Program-made: the position numbers and the translations under genes
The notes under the pieces: model-generated
What the model saw: the letters and a program-made list of their open reading frames with translations, nothing else
What the model was told of the DNA's origin: nothing
Databases searched by the model: none
In this document: piece after piece, positions 36,750-48,383 of the stretch
How the letters are laid out: each line of letters opens with the position of its first letter
Numbering within the stretch: the first letter of the stretch is position 1
Source: Brevipalpus yothersi
Taxonomy: Eukaryota; Arthropoda; Arachnida; Trombidiformes; Tenuipalpidae
Length of the DNA: 64,000 bases
NCBI GenBank assembly: GCA_003956705.1
Contig: QZCP01000048.1
Span: 1-64,000 of the forward strand
Reading direction: 5' to 3'

Positions 36750-38790
36750 TTAGTAAAGTGGTGCTGCTTTTCTGCCTCTTCTTTTACCTTTTGAAGGTTT
36801 ATTCATCATTTGATCCAACTCGTCCATTTCAGAATTGACTGATGCCTGATCACTATTTCTGGAGGACACAGAGTCAGTCTCTGATGATTTTTGACGCTTT
36901 CCGCGATTGCTGTATGGAGATTCGCTGGATCGCGAGAGGCTAGCAAAATTTGATCTATCTGATTCAGGTGATAAATCTCTCTTTTTACTCTCTATTCCAC
37001 TGCTATGTTGCTTCATAATGTGCCTGTTCAGGCTTTGACGAGTAGTATAACTTGACTCACAAGAAGGAAACTCACAGACGAACTTCTTAGGTTTCATTGT
37101 AGATGCTCGATTGTTTTGAGCATTAATTTTCATTATAATTGGTTGAGAACCATTCATATCTCCACTATGGCTGATCATTTCAGTTTTGGCTCCAGGAGCA
37201 TCTTCTCCATTGCCAAAATATGTCACCTTCTCTTCACCCAAAAGTTGATTTTGTAGCTGATGGTCAATTTTCTCCTGTTGAGAATTAGAACTATCGATTC
37301 TAACGACCTCTTCCTTCAAATTATCAGTGGAGGAAACCAAGTTTACTTCTTGATACATTTGGTTTGAGGCATCATCACCATTAGCCTCGGTTTGGTATTC
37401 AGCTTCACCATGAGTACTCGCGTCTTCATTAGCTTCCTCAGATTCTTCATTTTTGGTGTCGTTCGTGTCATCAGAATCTTCCGCCGAATCTCCATTGACA
37501 TGTTCCTCTATTTCCCTCTCATCTTTTTCAGACGAATGGTTCTCTGGGAAGATGAGAAATTGGTTAGTTCTTCAGCAATAAAGCAGTTTTTATTCATAAA
37601 AAGATCAATCAGAACTATATAACATCCGTATGAACGGAAAGGACACTGGGCTTGTTATGCTCATGACCTTGATCAGCTTCATGTTCAGACGACCAAAATT
37701 GAGGAACTGTAAGACTTCACGGTCATGCGACTGGAAAGAGCTGCTTTTGATCATATCGAAGTGTTCCAGAAAATTTCAAACCGGTTAAATGATTATGAAA
37801 AAACACTATTTCCATCTTGAAATAAATAAGATAGATCTCGATAAAACTCAATTGACCCACGAATGACAGCTACTATTTGGTGATGTGTAATCGGGCAAAA
37901 GTTTTAATAATAAGCTATCATTGATCATGAATCAATTGAACGAAAAACACCTAAATTAGTCACTGATTCTTTGAACAAGCTAATGTTTTATAACTCATTT
38001 TTTCCAATTCAAGAATTTATTTGAGGAGCTTTGTTCACCAATCGATTCCAACATTTTCGCTTCAGTCGAAAATTGAGAAAGCTAAAAACTAAATAATTTA
38101 AATGCCAATCACTGCTATTAAGTTTCCATGCAACACTCTATCAACAATCAGTTTTAGTTGAGCAGATAGAGTAGAGACAACAAAACGATATATTAAATCT
38201 CAAAAGTTGAAAAGTGAGGGAAGAAAAAACGCGGGATAGATAGAGTTTGAGTTAAATGAACAGGAGAGAAATATGTAGTGATAAACTTTGCCAAAATTGC
38301 CATTGGAACATTCACTCTCTATCTCTTGCACACAATTACAAACATACACAAAGACATGAATCAAATTTGGAGATGATGACAAGAGTGGAAAAGTGGAGTT
38401 CAGTGAACCAGCTACTGTTCACACATACACACTGATCAGCCCCTGTACATGACAGAGTAAGTGAAAGACTGGTGAAAGCTTTCCAGCTTTCTCATACAGC
38501 CCATTGTTCCATAGCAGTGGTGGTGGTGTTATCAGCTGAAAGTCATTGATGATTGAAGAAATGATATTGATGCCCAATGGCCAAGCCTGACAGCCGCCAC
38601 ATCGGCGGCAAGATAAGCTCAAGTGTATCAAGGGGAAAGGGAGTGGAAAAGAGAGAAGAGAAGAGAAGAGAAGAGAGAGAAGAGAGACTGGATGTTCATC
38701 AAGCTTACCTGGCTTAGGATCGGTTGTGCATTCAGAATTGCTGGTTGCGGTTGGATTGCCTTTCCATATTGAAGATACGACACCACCCAT
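36750..38790 (-). CDS. single C2H2 zinc-finger protein with N-myristoylation-like start
   Basis: Two exons (38790-38709 and 37543-36750, intron 1165 bases) join in phase to 291 residues. Exon 1 starts MGGVVSSIWKGN, which fits the N-myristoylation consensus (Gly2, small residues, Ser6). Exon 2 begins with a strongly acidic, disordered segment. Near residues 190-215 it has one finger, CEFPSCESSYTTRQSLNRHIMKQH, with C-x4-C-x12-H-x4-H spacing. The tail is Ser-rich with basic patches (KKRDLS, RGKRQKS) and ends KGKRRGRKAAPLY, which could serve as a nuclear signal or a weak AT-hook-like segment. I do not recognise an orthologue. One finger alone suggests protein or auxiliary DNA contacts. The joint presence of a lipid-anchor motif and nuclear features is unusual. 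Confidence 0.75.
38636..38690 (-). repeat. purine-rich AGAGAAG repeat in intron 1 of the zinc-finger gene
   Basis: Short GAGAAGAGAA repeats close to the first donor site of the zinc-finger gene. Confidence 0.6.
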
Positions 38791-38954
38791 ATTTTATATT
38801 AACACTTGACAATGCAACCACTGATACAATGGGCAAATGGTTAATATAATAGGGAAAAGAAAAGATGAGAGGGAAAATTGATCAAAATAATTAAGTAGAA
38901 CCTTTTAATCTGAGAAGCTTTTTAAATTCCAGGGACACACATAAAGGAAACAAG

Positions 38955-39017
38955 CTTTTTTTTCTCTCTCTTTTTCTCTCTCTTTTTCTCTCTCTTTTTC
39001 TCTCTCTTTTTTCTCTA
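38955..39017 (+). repeat. 12-base CTCTCTCTTTTT minisatellite
   Basis: About four uninterrupted copies of CTCTCTCTTTTT in the region between the zinc-finger gene start and the HSP70 pseudogene. Confidence 0.85.
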
Positions 39018-39255
39018 CTAGAGAGACTCCCGGTGGAGACTCTTGTAACTTCACATCATTCAAATTTTGTTGCTTCAATTCTTGAGCTTTTTTTGAATGG
39101 TGACAATAATTATTTTATTTTTTATTTTTTACATAAGTAAGAGAGATAAGGCTGCATACATAGTATAACATGAAGCCGTTGACTAAGAAATGTGAAAAAT
39201 AAATATGAACAAAGTATGACTGAGGTCTTTCAGCTGATCATCAGAGAAAGTTGTC

Positions 39256-41215
39256 TTAGAACACTTCTTCGATCGTTGGACCAGAACCTGAGTTATTGCC
39301 AGCACCAGAGGCACCTCCGCAAGAACAGTCTCTAGGATTATTGCCGGGCATGTTACCGGATCCAGCATTGGCACCAGATTGGTAGAGTTTTGTCATTATT
39401 GGAGCAGCTACCTCTTATAATTCTCTTTGCTTGAATTCGAATTCATCTTTCTCAGCTAGACAGTTCGAGTCGATCCATTTGAGAACCTCGTCCACCTTAT
39501 CCAGAACTTTTTGACGATCTTTGGAAGAGATCTTGTCCTTGAGATTTGGTTCGTCGATGGTTTGCTTGAGGTTGAAGCAATAGCTTTCGAGGGAGTTTTT
39601 AGCTGAGATACGTTCTTTCTGTTTTTCATCATCATCACGATATTTCTCGGCCTCTTGGACCATTCTTTCGATGTCATCCTTGGACAGGCGACCTTTATCA
39701 TCGGTTATGGTGATCTTGTTTTCACGGCCAGTACTCTTGTCAACAGCAGAGACATTCAGAATACCATTAGCATCGATATCAAATGTGACTTCGATTTGAG
39801 GCACTCCTCTTGGTGCAGGTGGGATACCAGAGAGATCGAATTTGCTGAGAATATGATTGTCTTGGGTCATAGCTCTCTCACCTTCGAAGACCTGAATGAG
39901 TACACCAGGCTGATTATCGGCATAGGTGGTGAAGATATGAGAATGCTTGGTGGGAAAAATGGTTGTGTTCCTTTTGATCAAAGTGGTCATCACACCTCTA
40001 GCGGTTTCAATTCAAAGTGAGAGAGGTATAACGTCGAGAAGTAGCAGATCTTTCACTGTTTCATCCTTGTCACCATATAGAATAGCAGCTTGAACAGCGG
40101 CACCATAAGCAACGGCTTCGTCAGGATCGATACTCTTGTTCAATTCTTTACCATTGAAGAAGTTTTGGAGAAGTTTTTGGACTTTAGGAATGCGAGTTGA
40201 ACCACCAACGAGCACAATTTCATGGATTGAACCTTTGTCCATCTTGGCATCACGAAGGGCTTTTTCGACTGGCTCGAGTGTTGATCGGAATAGATCGGAA
40301 CAGAGCTCGTCGAATCCAGCTCGAGTGATGCTTGAATAGAAATCTACACCTTCGTGGAGAGAATCTATTTCAATTGAAGCTTAAGTTGATGAGGACAATG
40401 TTCTCTTTGCTCGCTCACAAGTGGTTCGCAAACGACGAAGAGCTCTCTTGTTTTGAGTGAGATCCTTCTTGAACTTTCGCTTGAATTCCTCAGCGAAATG
40501 ATTTATCATACGGTTGTCAAAATCTTCACCACCAAGATGAGTATCACCAGCGGTTGATTTAACCTCAAAGATACCGTTATCAATGGTGAGGATGGACACA
40601 TCGAAAGTTCCACCACCAAGATCGAAGATGAGAATGTTTCGCTCACCATTACCTTTTTTATCGAGACCATAAGCGATCAGCAAGCAGCTGTGGGCTCATT
40701 GATGATTCGCATCACATTGAGACCAGCAATTGTTCTGGCATCTTTGGTAGCTTGTCTCTGGCTGTCGTTGAAGTAAGCAGGAACGGTAATTACTGCATCA
40801 GTCACTTTTTGTCCAAGGCCTCAGCAGTTTCCTCTATTTTGGTGAGAACCATTGACGAAATTTCTTCAGGGAAGAAACTCTTATTCTCACCCTTAAATTC
40901 CACTTGAACCTTTGGCTTTTCACCATTATTGGTCACTTTGATAGGCCAATGCTTCATATCAGCCTGGATGGTGGGATCGTCGAACTTGCGTCCAATCAAA
41001 CGTTTGGCATCGAAAACGGTGTTGGATGGATTCATAGCCACTTGATTTTTGGCAGCATCGCCAATCAGTCGCTCGGTGTCGGTGAAGGCGGCATAACTAG
41101 GTGTTGTACGATTTCCTCGGTCATTGGCGATAATCTCAACTTTACCATGCTGGAACACACCAACACAAGAGTAAGTAGTACCAAGATCAATACCGATTGC
41201 AGGGGCTTTAGGCAT
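39256..41215 (-). pseudogene. cytosolic HSP70/HSC70 full-length pseudogene
   Basis: An intronless HSP70 covers the whole protein, from MPKAPAIGIDLGTTYSCVGVF to a C-terminus reading GPTIEEVF where EEVD is expected. Signature motifs remain: IDLGTTYS, IFDLGGGTFDVS, IVLVGGSTRIPKVQKLL, and the substrate-binding region with PAPRGVPQIEVTFDIDANGILNVSA. It cannot make a full protein. Base loss near 40800-40806 and a two-base gain near 40680-40690 shift the frame. In-frame stops replace a conserved Gln (TAA at 40381-40383), Gly (TGA at 40012-40014) and Glu (TAA at 39415-39417). An extra codon and a TKDAG-to-TKDAR change are also seen. The remaining sequence is well conserved, so inactivation looks recent. 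The first 137 residues, most of lobe I of the ATPase domain, are still open. Confidence 0.9.
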
Positions 41216-41529
41216 TTTGACAATTTACACTAGAACAAATGAACAACAACAAATGGAACAGTAATAATTCACAAGACAAATGATTGAGAGAAGATTTGGT
41301 AAAATTTGGTGAGTTTGGAGAGCACAATTTCTTCTCTCTTTGTACTTTCGGTTGAGATGTTTAGACTTGAGAACAGTTCTATCCAAGGCTGATTTGTATA
41401 CTCAGTACACATGTACACTCACAATTGCCCCTTGATCACTTGAATAAGAGTACCACTAAGCCGATAAACTAATGACACTGTTGATGTTGTTGATATTGTT
41501 GTGGAATTAGATCGATGGAAGATGATTGA

Positions 41530-41741
41530 AGCATCTCTCATAGCCGCAAAGTCGACTAAAGCAGCAACACCCGTTAGATCTTGAAGAATAACTAGAGATT
41601 GTCGAAATGGAATTTCAACATTGTTGTTTTGAGCTTTTTCCCAATCCAAAACACTGCGGACATCCGTATCGTGGACCAAGAATCCATCACAACACCGGAC
41701 CACTGACTCGAGTAGCACTCGTATGGAGAAAGGTAAGCGAG
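41530..41741 (-). pseudogene. aconitase/IRP1 (ACO1) exon fragment
   Basis: After an AG acceptor at 41742-41743 the minus strand encodes RLPFSIRVLLESVVRCCDGF, a middle part with FRQSLVILQDLTGV, then DFAAMRDA. This matches the N-terminal region of cytosolic aconitase/iron regulatory protein 1 (about residues 35-110). Similarity stops abruptly after DFAAMRDA and becomes Ser/Thr-rich sequence of no known match. No other aconitase exon lies nearby. It is squeezed between the HSP70 pseudogene and the end of WDR6, so I read it as a displaced fragment and not a gene. Confidence 0.75.
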
Positions 41742-41934
41742 CTAAAAATCATAGAAAATGAATAATTTTGACTGAGGAGAGAGAAATTTCAAGATTTCGA
41801 TCGCGCTTCATTTTCACTGGTAATTCATTGTTTATCTTTATCAATTTGTCATGCATCTGTAGATGGCAATCTGATTGACAGATTAATGAAGACAGAAAAA
41901 AGTTATCATCATTTTTCTCTTAGATTTCATTTTT

Positions 41935-44900
41935 TTAAATCGTCCAATAGACTTTTACACCTGAATGTATTTTGATGATTTGGAAGCCCTCACCAGCCAG
42001 TAATAAAAAAGTTTCATTTGAATCTACAAAATTCAACAGTACTGATGAGGCAGCATCAGGAACAGATGATAATAAACTAAATTCCTCCTCGACTTCCAAT
42101 TTGCTCTCTTTAAAGTCGAGCTCATCAGAGAAATGATTAATCTTCCATAGAGTGATTCGTTCATTCACTGATACTGTTACAAGAGCATTGGAATCAACGA
42201 AATTAACACTACTTATTTGAGAATCATGGGCATCGGCTACACTCTTATTACGATGAAGCACCAATTTTTCTTCATGTAAACGGATGACAGTTCCATGGAG
42301 AGTTCCATCATCTCCACCAGAAAAAAGAAGCCTAGCTCCACTATCATATCGTATAGACTTCAAACAATTAACACCTGATTGATGAAATTTTTCACTGTGA
42401 ATTATTTCAATGGATAGTTGGTCCAACATCTCTTTTGGTTTAATCTTTGACGAATTCGTCGAATTTGAAGCTTCCAAAGAACTTTGCATCTCAGAATCTT
42501 TCATAACTTGGGATTCAATTTTTCGAGTTTTCCAAAAGCTGATTGTGCCATCATTTGAGCCAACAGCAAAGAAATCATCTAATATGAGAACGGAAAGTGG
42601 ACAAAAATTCGAGACTTGTTTTTCACCAACCAGGCTAATTTTTTTAGAATCAATTCCAAATGTGAATAGCCTCAAAAATCCATCTGAGCAACACACAGCT
42701 ATCATGAGATTTTCATTTTGGCGAGAAATATCACATGACAAATATCTTGCTTGAGTTTCGTTTTGAACGCAAAAATCTTTCCAATGAGTTCGACTGCGGA
42801 CTTCATCTGTCCAATTCAAATGTTTTGCTATCTCATTGATGAGAATTTCGCCATTCTCCTCTACTTGGATAGTCCACATCATCAGCTGAGATCTGCCACC
42901 TCCTGAGACAAGATATATTTTTTCTCCCTCTTCATAACTGGCCAAACTGCGTATGGATGAGATGTGTCCTGGAAGGATATGTTTAAGCTTTAATTTTCTC
43001 TCCTTAACATTAAACTCTGTGATAACTATTCTGTTATCTTCTCCACCAGAGGCAATATATGCGCTAGATCCACGTAAACACAGAAGAACAGCGCAATTAA
43101 CTTTAGCTGAATGAAATTTAGGCCTAAGGCGAGCAGAATGATGAACTAATGGATTCAATGACTTTGAATAGGAGAACAAGCGTCCTTTCCAGCTTCCAGC
43201 AAGCTTCAACTCATTTCCATTCGTTGAAAAGTCCCATAGTCGACCAAGAACTACGAGTTCCCAGAGAACCGAACGATCCTTCTCTCTCCATAGGAAAATT
43301 TTCTTGGGTGAGTGTCCAATCACATTGAGACAATCACTCGTAGAGTCAAAAAAAATTCGCTCTATCCAATCAGCACTAAAATCTGGGAAACAAATAGAAT
43401 TAGAAATCTGTTCTAAAACCATCTGAGTAGCTTACCAAATGTTAGCTTTCGTAGAATACAAACTAATCCGGTATCTTTGTCAGTAGTATATTCTTTCACT
43501 TCTAGATCTCTACCACATGAATAGAAAAGCTGAGAAAAAGGCTTTGCTGCTAAGCAATTAAACCCTGAGGAACGATGAGCCATCATCAACATCCACCTCT
43601 CTGGCTCACCTAGCTTGGCTAACTTATATTGAGCCAATCTTCCATCGAAGAGGCCAAAAATGAATTGATTAGTCATCGCTAATCCACATTTAATTATCAC
43701 CAAATCAGTTCTTTTTTGGCTATTACCGATTGATGGTAATATCTCTTCGTTGATGGAATATGTTTTCGTCAATGTTTTGATGTTGACTGTTCGAACCCAT
43801 AAATTTGAACTATAAGCTCGTTCCTGTACAAGTATGATTAGATAGTCTCCAACGAGTAACGGTGAATAGCTCTCCTCAGGAGGATGACAAACTTCTTCCA
43901 CAATATCGAATTTGAATTTTTGATTTTCGATGAAGTTTGATAAAGGCATCGAGTAAATTGTTCCCGCATTTAAAATATAGAGTCTTTTTGAGTCATGAAC
44001 AAGATACCAATCAGGATCATTGAGGGGAAGAGACAATTTTCCGTTGTTCTTTTTGACCAACCCTTGATCAGTGAGAGCGAATACTCCAACAGCAAATTCC
44101 TCATGGATCAAAATCACATGATCAGCATATAAAATAATATGTCTTGGGTTTTTAAGTTGGGGGAATTGACAAGTTTTAGGAAGCTGCTTTTCTTCGATCG
44201 GAACGACTAGAATTGAGCCATTATTTGTTCCAGCGAAGACAATGGATTTAGATTCGGAGCCTGCCAGGGACCACATATCACTTCTCTCACAGTTCTTGCG
44301 TGACAACAACTGACCACCAGCATTCCAGATACAAAGATCGTTTTCTCCACAGCTTACCAGATTCTTTCCAATCAAAAGAAGCTTCCAAATTCGAGCTTCA
44401 TGTGCAGCCACTCTGGATCTCAATCGGAAACTTTTCATTTTTCCATCAACTTTAACAAGGTCCCAAATTTTTATAAATCGGTCATCTGAAGCAGAATACA
44501 TTATCTCATTCTCTTCACTGTACTCTAATGCATAAATCGCACCAGAATGAGCCGACTTGTTGACATCGAGAGACAATGGTTCGTGGTCTTTATCATACTC
44601 CCATAACACAAGTTCACTGAAAACAGTTCCACAAGCAACGGTAACATGCTGTGGAGGCTTCATTTTCACTATCACAGATGAATACAAAACTCCTATTTTT
44701 GGTCCAAGGACTTGATATATCACTTCTCCTGTATCAAAATTCAAGAGAACTAATTTGTTATGGGAAGTTATAACCGCAAGGCAATGTAGCTCAAGAGAAA
44801 CTGTTTCTATTCGTGAAGTTTGAATCCAGTCTCCGATATAAACAGTTTTCAAATGTTCTGAAAGTGAAACAGAAAAGAAACAAATCAATCCAAGATTTAT

Positions 44901-45255
44901 TATAAAAATTTTCTCATTATCCACTTACTCAATTTATTCTTTTTGATATCAAAAGAATTCAACGATACATAACGATTGCCATATGCTGCGAAACGCATCA
45001 AACCATCATCGACTTTGGAACAGAAGCCATGTATCTTCCAACATTTTCCCCATTGAGTATGAAGAGGAGATGATATGGATGATTCTCGAATTTCATAAAT
45101 TTCCAATTTATTTGAAATTCCTAAGTATACGAAAAAAAATTCACAAAATCTATTCTCGAAACTTTCATACAAAATTTCAACTTACCAACAAACAGATAGT
45201 CTTGACAAACGTGAATCGCTGTCACAGGAGCGTACACTTCAACACTTGAAAGCAT
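41935..45255 (-). CDS. WDR6: WDR6-like WD40 protein
   Basis: Four exons (45255-45186, 45120-44929, 44857-43436, 43382-41935) join in phase to 1043 residues, near the 1121 of human WDR6. WD-type blades are visible, for example SAHSGAIYALEYSEENEIMYSASDDRFIKIWDL, RVAAHEARIWKLLLIGKNLVSCGENDLCIWN, ILPGHISSIRSL and DAHDSQISSVNFVDSNALVTVSVNERITLWKI, spread over three propeller-like regions. The N-terminus MLSSVEVYAPVTAIHVCQDYLFVG fits the family start. WDR6 (yeast Rtt10/Trm734) works with FTSJ1/Trm7 in 2'-O-methylation at tRNA position 34. The first exon is only 23 codons plus one base. The gene starts about 350 bases from the KDM3-type fragment on the same strand. Confidence 0.9.
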
Positions 45256-45607
45256 TGTCACTGAAATATTTTCTTACGAAACTGTCACAAACAGCTGATT
45301 TAAGAATTTAAAAATGCAAAATATACCATAGATATCATCACCTTCAAACATTTATCATATTTGATTCGATAAATTGTTAGAAAAAATGATGAAAAATTTT
45401 GCTTTCATTTTCAAATAAAATTTCAAGCATGCTAAACATAAACAAACACCTGCGCAATAAGGGAAAAAGTTTGTCGAAAATATTTTCTGAACATTTCGTA
45501 GCTTCGTCCTTTCTACTGAATTTTTCTATATTAATATTAATATAAATATATATGATATGATATGGTATTTGATATACGAGGAGGATTATCTTCTCCTTTC
45601 AATTTAC
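45256..45607. other. WDR6 upstream region, no JmjC coding sequence
   Basis: AT-rich spacer, including a (TATATAAAT)-like patch near 45530-45560, between the WDR6 start and the end of the KDM3-type exon. I looked specifically for JmjC motifs (HxD/E, distal H) in all frames and saw none. Confidence 0.5.
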
Positions 45608-47417
45608 CACTGCTTCTTGCTTCATAACAGTCAATGCAAATCACAAAGCCACACTTGTGACATACCCAATGAATATTAAACAGAGTGGTTTCACAAACGT
45701 CGCACATTTCACGAACTCCTTGAACTACACGTTTCCATGTGATTGTTTTGTCCTTATTCATGTGCAACATTTTTGCTCTCTTCTCTTGCTGTACAAGATC
45801 ACAAAATTGATCGCCAACATGGCGCAAAAGAAACTTAGATATTTCGATGGTCAAGTCACGACATGGCTTCTCAGGAGGTAACCAAATTTTGGAATCCTTT
45901 TTGGATGCATCTTTGGGTTTAGAAAAACCTAAAATCACCAAACAACCGCTTTTGTTGTATTTGAGTTTTCGAAAATCATAGAAGCGACAAAATTTGTGAG
46001 AATTTGACACATTAGATTTGTTACGCTGATTGGGTTTGGCAATTTTACATTCTCGACATTTTGGAGCTGTTTTTGCTAAATCAAAGCATGAACCTTGAAG
46101 AAAAGGTTGCCCAGTTTTCTTTAGCACAGCAGTTGAAGGCTTCTCAGCTAGAGAGGAGGTTGAAGAGGAAGATGATGTTGATGATGCGGAACTTCTGTTG
46201 CTACATTTTTTCACACTCGTTGTGGTAGAAGATTCACGAGATGATGAATCTTTAGCCTCTTTATCTTTACCACGCAAATTGTTTGGTTTTCGACCTCTTC
46301 GAAGACCAATACGAGATTCTTTCACTCGTCTTCGCTTCTCACGATCTTCTCTCGGATCTTTTCGCTCATTTCCACTACCACTATTATCATCACTACTTCG
46401 ATTATGGCGTGATTTGCTGCTCTCTTTACCAGCGGCAGAGGCGAGCCTCTTTTTCAATGGTGTCCGAGTGCTTGTGCGAACTTTTTCCGTAGCATTTGTT
46501 TTACTGCCACTATTGGTGAATGCTGATATTTCACTGTCCGAAAATGAGCTAGTTTCTTCACCATCTTCATCTTCACTTGGCTCTACTTTTTTACTCTTTT
46601 TTCTACCTTTATATTCACGATCAGCTCGCCTTCCTTAATAAAAAGAACGAAAGAATGAAATAACGATTCATACTAATAGATACTCTAAGCCGTAATCAAT
46701 AGGTGGATAAAGGGTGGATAAGAGAAATATTAGATCACGACAAGATAAACAAAACAAGCAAAGTGAAGAGAAAGAGAAACGTATTGAGCGGCTTGATGGA
46801 AAGACACAAGGAAGGAAAACTATTGACAACAACTAGACAAATCAAATCGAGCTTTTTTCTGATAGTCAGATAAATAGATGGATAGATAAAATCGATGAGA
46901 TGAAAAAAAATCGAATCATCATCCAGAGAGATCCCTTCATGAACAGGTCATCGAATGGAATATTCCCAAATGGTAATTCCAGTTTCCACTCGAGTTATAA
47001 AACTGGCATTAGATATGGTGTAAGATGTTGAATCATCGATAAAGATCTAGGCTGAGAGTGTATTCGAAAATAGCCATCTTAAGGAGTGGGAAAGAGAGAA
47101 AGAAAGAAGAGACTTTCTCGAGACAAATTATAATCGATAAAAACTGGTTCATCGTTTGGACTGACATTTGATTCGAGTAAAGAACTGTACTGGTATTGGC
47201 AGTACTGAATGGTTAGGAAATGGAATTTGGTAGATGATGATGATGATGTTGTTGGAAATGGAAAGAATCATTGGAAATTGAAGATTTTGAAGAAGCTTAC
47301 CTCATACAATTTGAGTTGATCAATATCCACAAAATTCAATTGCTTGTCGTCAAAAAATTCGATGGGCTGTAAAGGTGACTGCTGTACACTCACTTTATCT
47401 ATCAAAGGTTTGAAATT
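45608..47417 (-). CDS. KDM3/JMJD1-type demethylase gene, central zinc-finger part only (partial or truncated)
   Basis: Two minus-strand exons are clear. 47417-47301 encodes NFKPLIDKVSVQQSPLQPI...LNFVDIDQLKLYE. 46633-45608 encodes a basic/Ser-rich stretch followed by the KDM3 atypical zinc finger: CRECKIAKPNQ, SHKFCRFYDFRKLKYNKSG, ISKFLLRHVGDQFCDLVQQEK, TWKRVVQGVREMCDVCETTLFNIHWVCHKCGFVICIDCY. The second exon has a GT donor at 45606-45607 (SSG|GTAAAT), yet no following exon with the JmjC catalytic domain exists before WDR6. The two exons do not join in phase (0 against 1), so an exon between them is unfound. KDM3 enzymes demethylate H3K9me1/2 through JmjC, so as seen this locus cannot encode a demethylase. 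Upstream N-terminal exons were not identified. Confidence 0.65.
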
Positions 47418-47805
47418 CTATTGGAGAGGAGAAAAAATAGAGTAACAGAATTGAAGATGAAACAATACAATTTTTTTTTCGCGTGATGATGAGCAAAGTG
47501 TTCAATGTTAGCGAGAGTGAATGTGTGCAGCGATAAACAATGGATCAAGACTAACACAACAGGATTAGGTTCTCTTATGTCTTCCTGTTGTCACGATATA
47601 CACCAATAAACAGCAATGATGCAAAACTGGTATATTGAGCCAGACTAACTGACACGACATCTAAAAATCCAAGAAATTCCACAGTTACTCTACTCTACTC
47701 TACTAGACTACTAGCAAAAGTCCATTCATTCAGCAGTGCGAGAGAGAGAGAGAAAGCATGACAGCCTTGGCAATCTGTAGATGGGCGAGGAGAGAGACCT
47801 AAATC

Positions 47806-48112
47806 CTGTTACGAGTTCAATGGCCGGAGGTCAGCTTTAGAGAGAGAGAGAGAGAGATAGGCCCAGAGAGGTCGTCGAGTTGAAATTGTAAAGTGCGAGC
47901 TGAGAGGCTTCCTGTTTTTACCAAAATGTTTTTCACCGAGCTCAATGGCCGGAGACGAGGTCAGCTTTAGAGAGTCTGAGCTGTAGTATTGAGGCCAGAA
48001 CATATGGTGATCCAAAAAAATGAGTGCTTTGAACAAATTGTTATTGTTGAGCGGCATTAAGCACGGTCGAATTCGTGCTAAACCAAAGAATGCAGTTCAT
48101 ACAGTATTTGAT

Positions 48113-48185
<73 letters not shown>

Positions 48186-48290
48186 CTGAGAGCTGAATCC
48201 TGTTACGAGTTTTTTTTTCATAAAACGTTCTGGAGAATGTTTTTCACCGAATTCGGTGGTCAGAGACGAGGTCAGCTTGAGAGAGAAGGA
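47806..48290 (+). repeat. three diverged local copies of a GA-rich segment
   Basis: Similar strings recur around 47806-47857 (CCTGTTACGAG, then GGCCGGAGGTCAGCTTTAGAGAG), 47926-47978 (TTTTTCACCGAGCTCAATGG, GAGGTCAGCTTTAGAGAG) and 48195-48286 (CCTGTTACGAG, TTTTTCACCGAATTCGGTGG, GAGGTCAGCTTGAGAGAG). They look like diverged tandem duplications that embed the large (GA)n tract. Confidence 0.65.
48115..48182 (+). repeat. (GA)n microsatellite, 68 bases uninterrupted
   Basis: The longest perfect dinucleotide run in the window. It lies just before the duplicated AK3 exon. Confidence 0.95.
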
Positions 48291-48383
48291 GAAAGTAAGA
48301 GAAAGGAGGTGCTAATACAGACGGTGGCATCTGATTTATTCCCGAATTTCGAGTATATATACACACATACTTGTAACCTAGCA

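Noticed and set aside
39256..41215. In-frame TAA and TGA inside HSP70 as evidence of stop-codon reassignment
   Set aside because: Other genes here end at TAA and TGA in the expected places, and the same gene has frameshifts, so a pseudogene is simpler.
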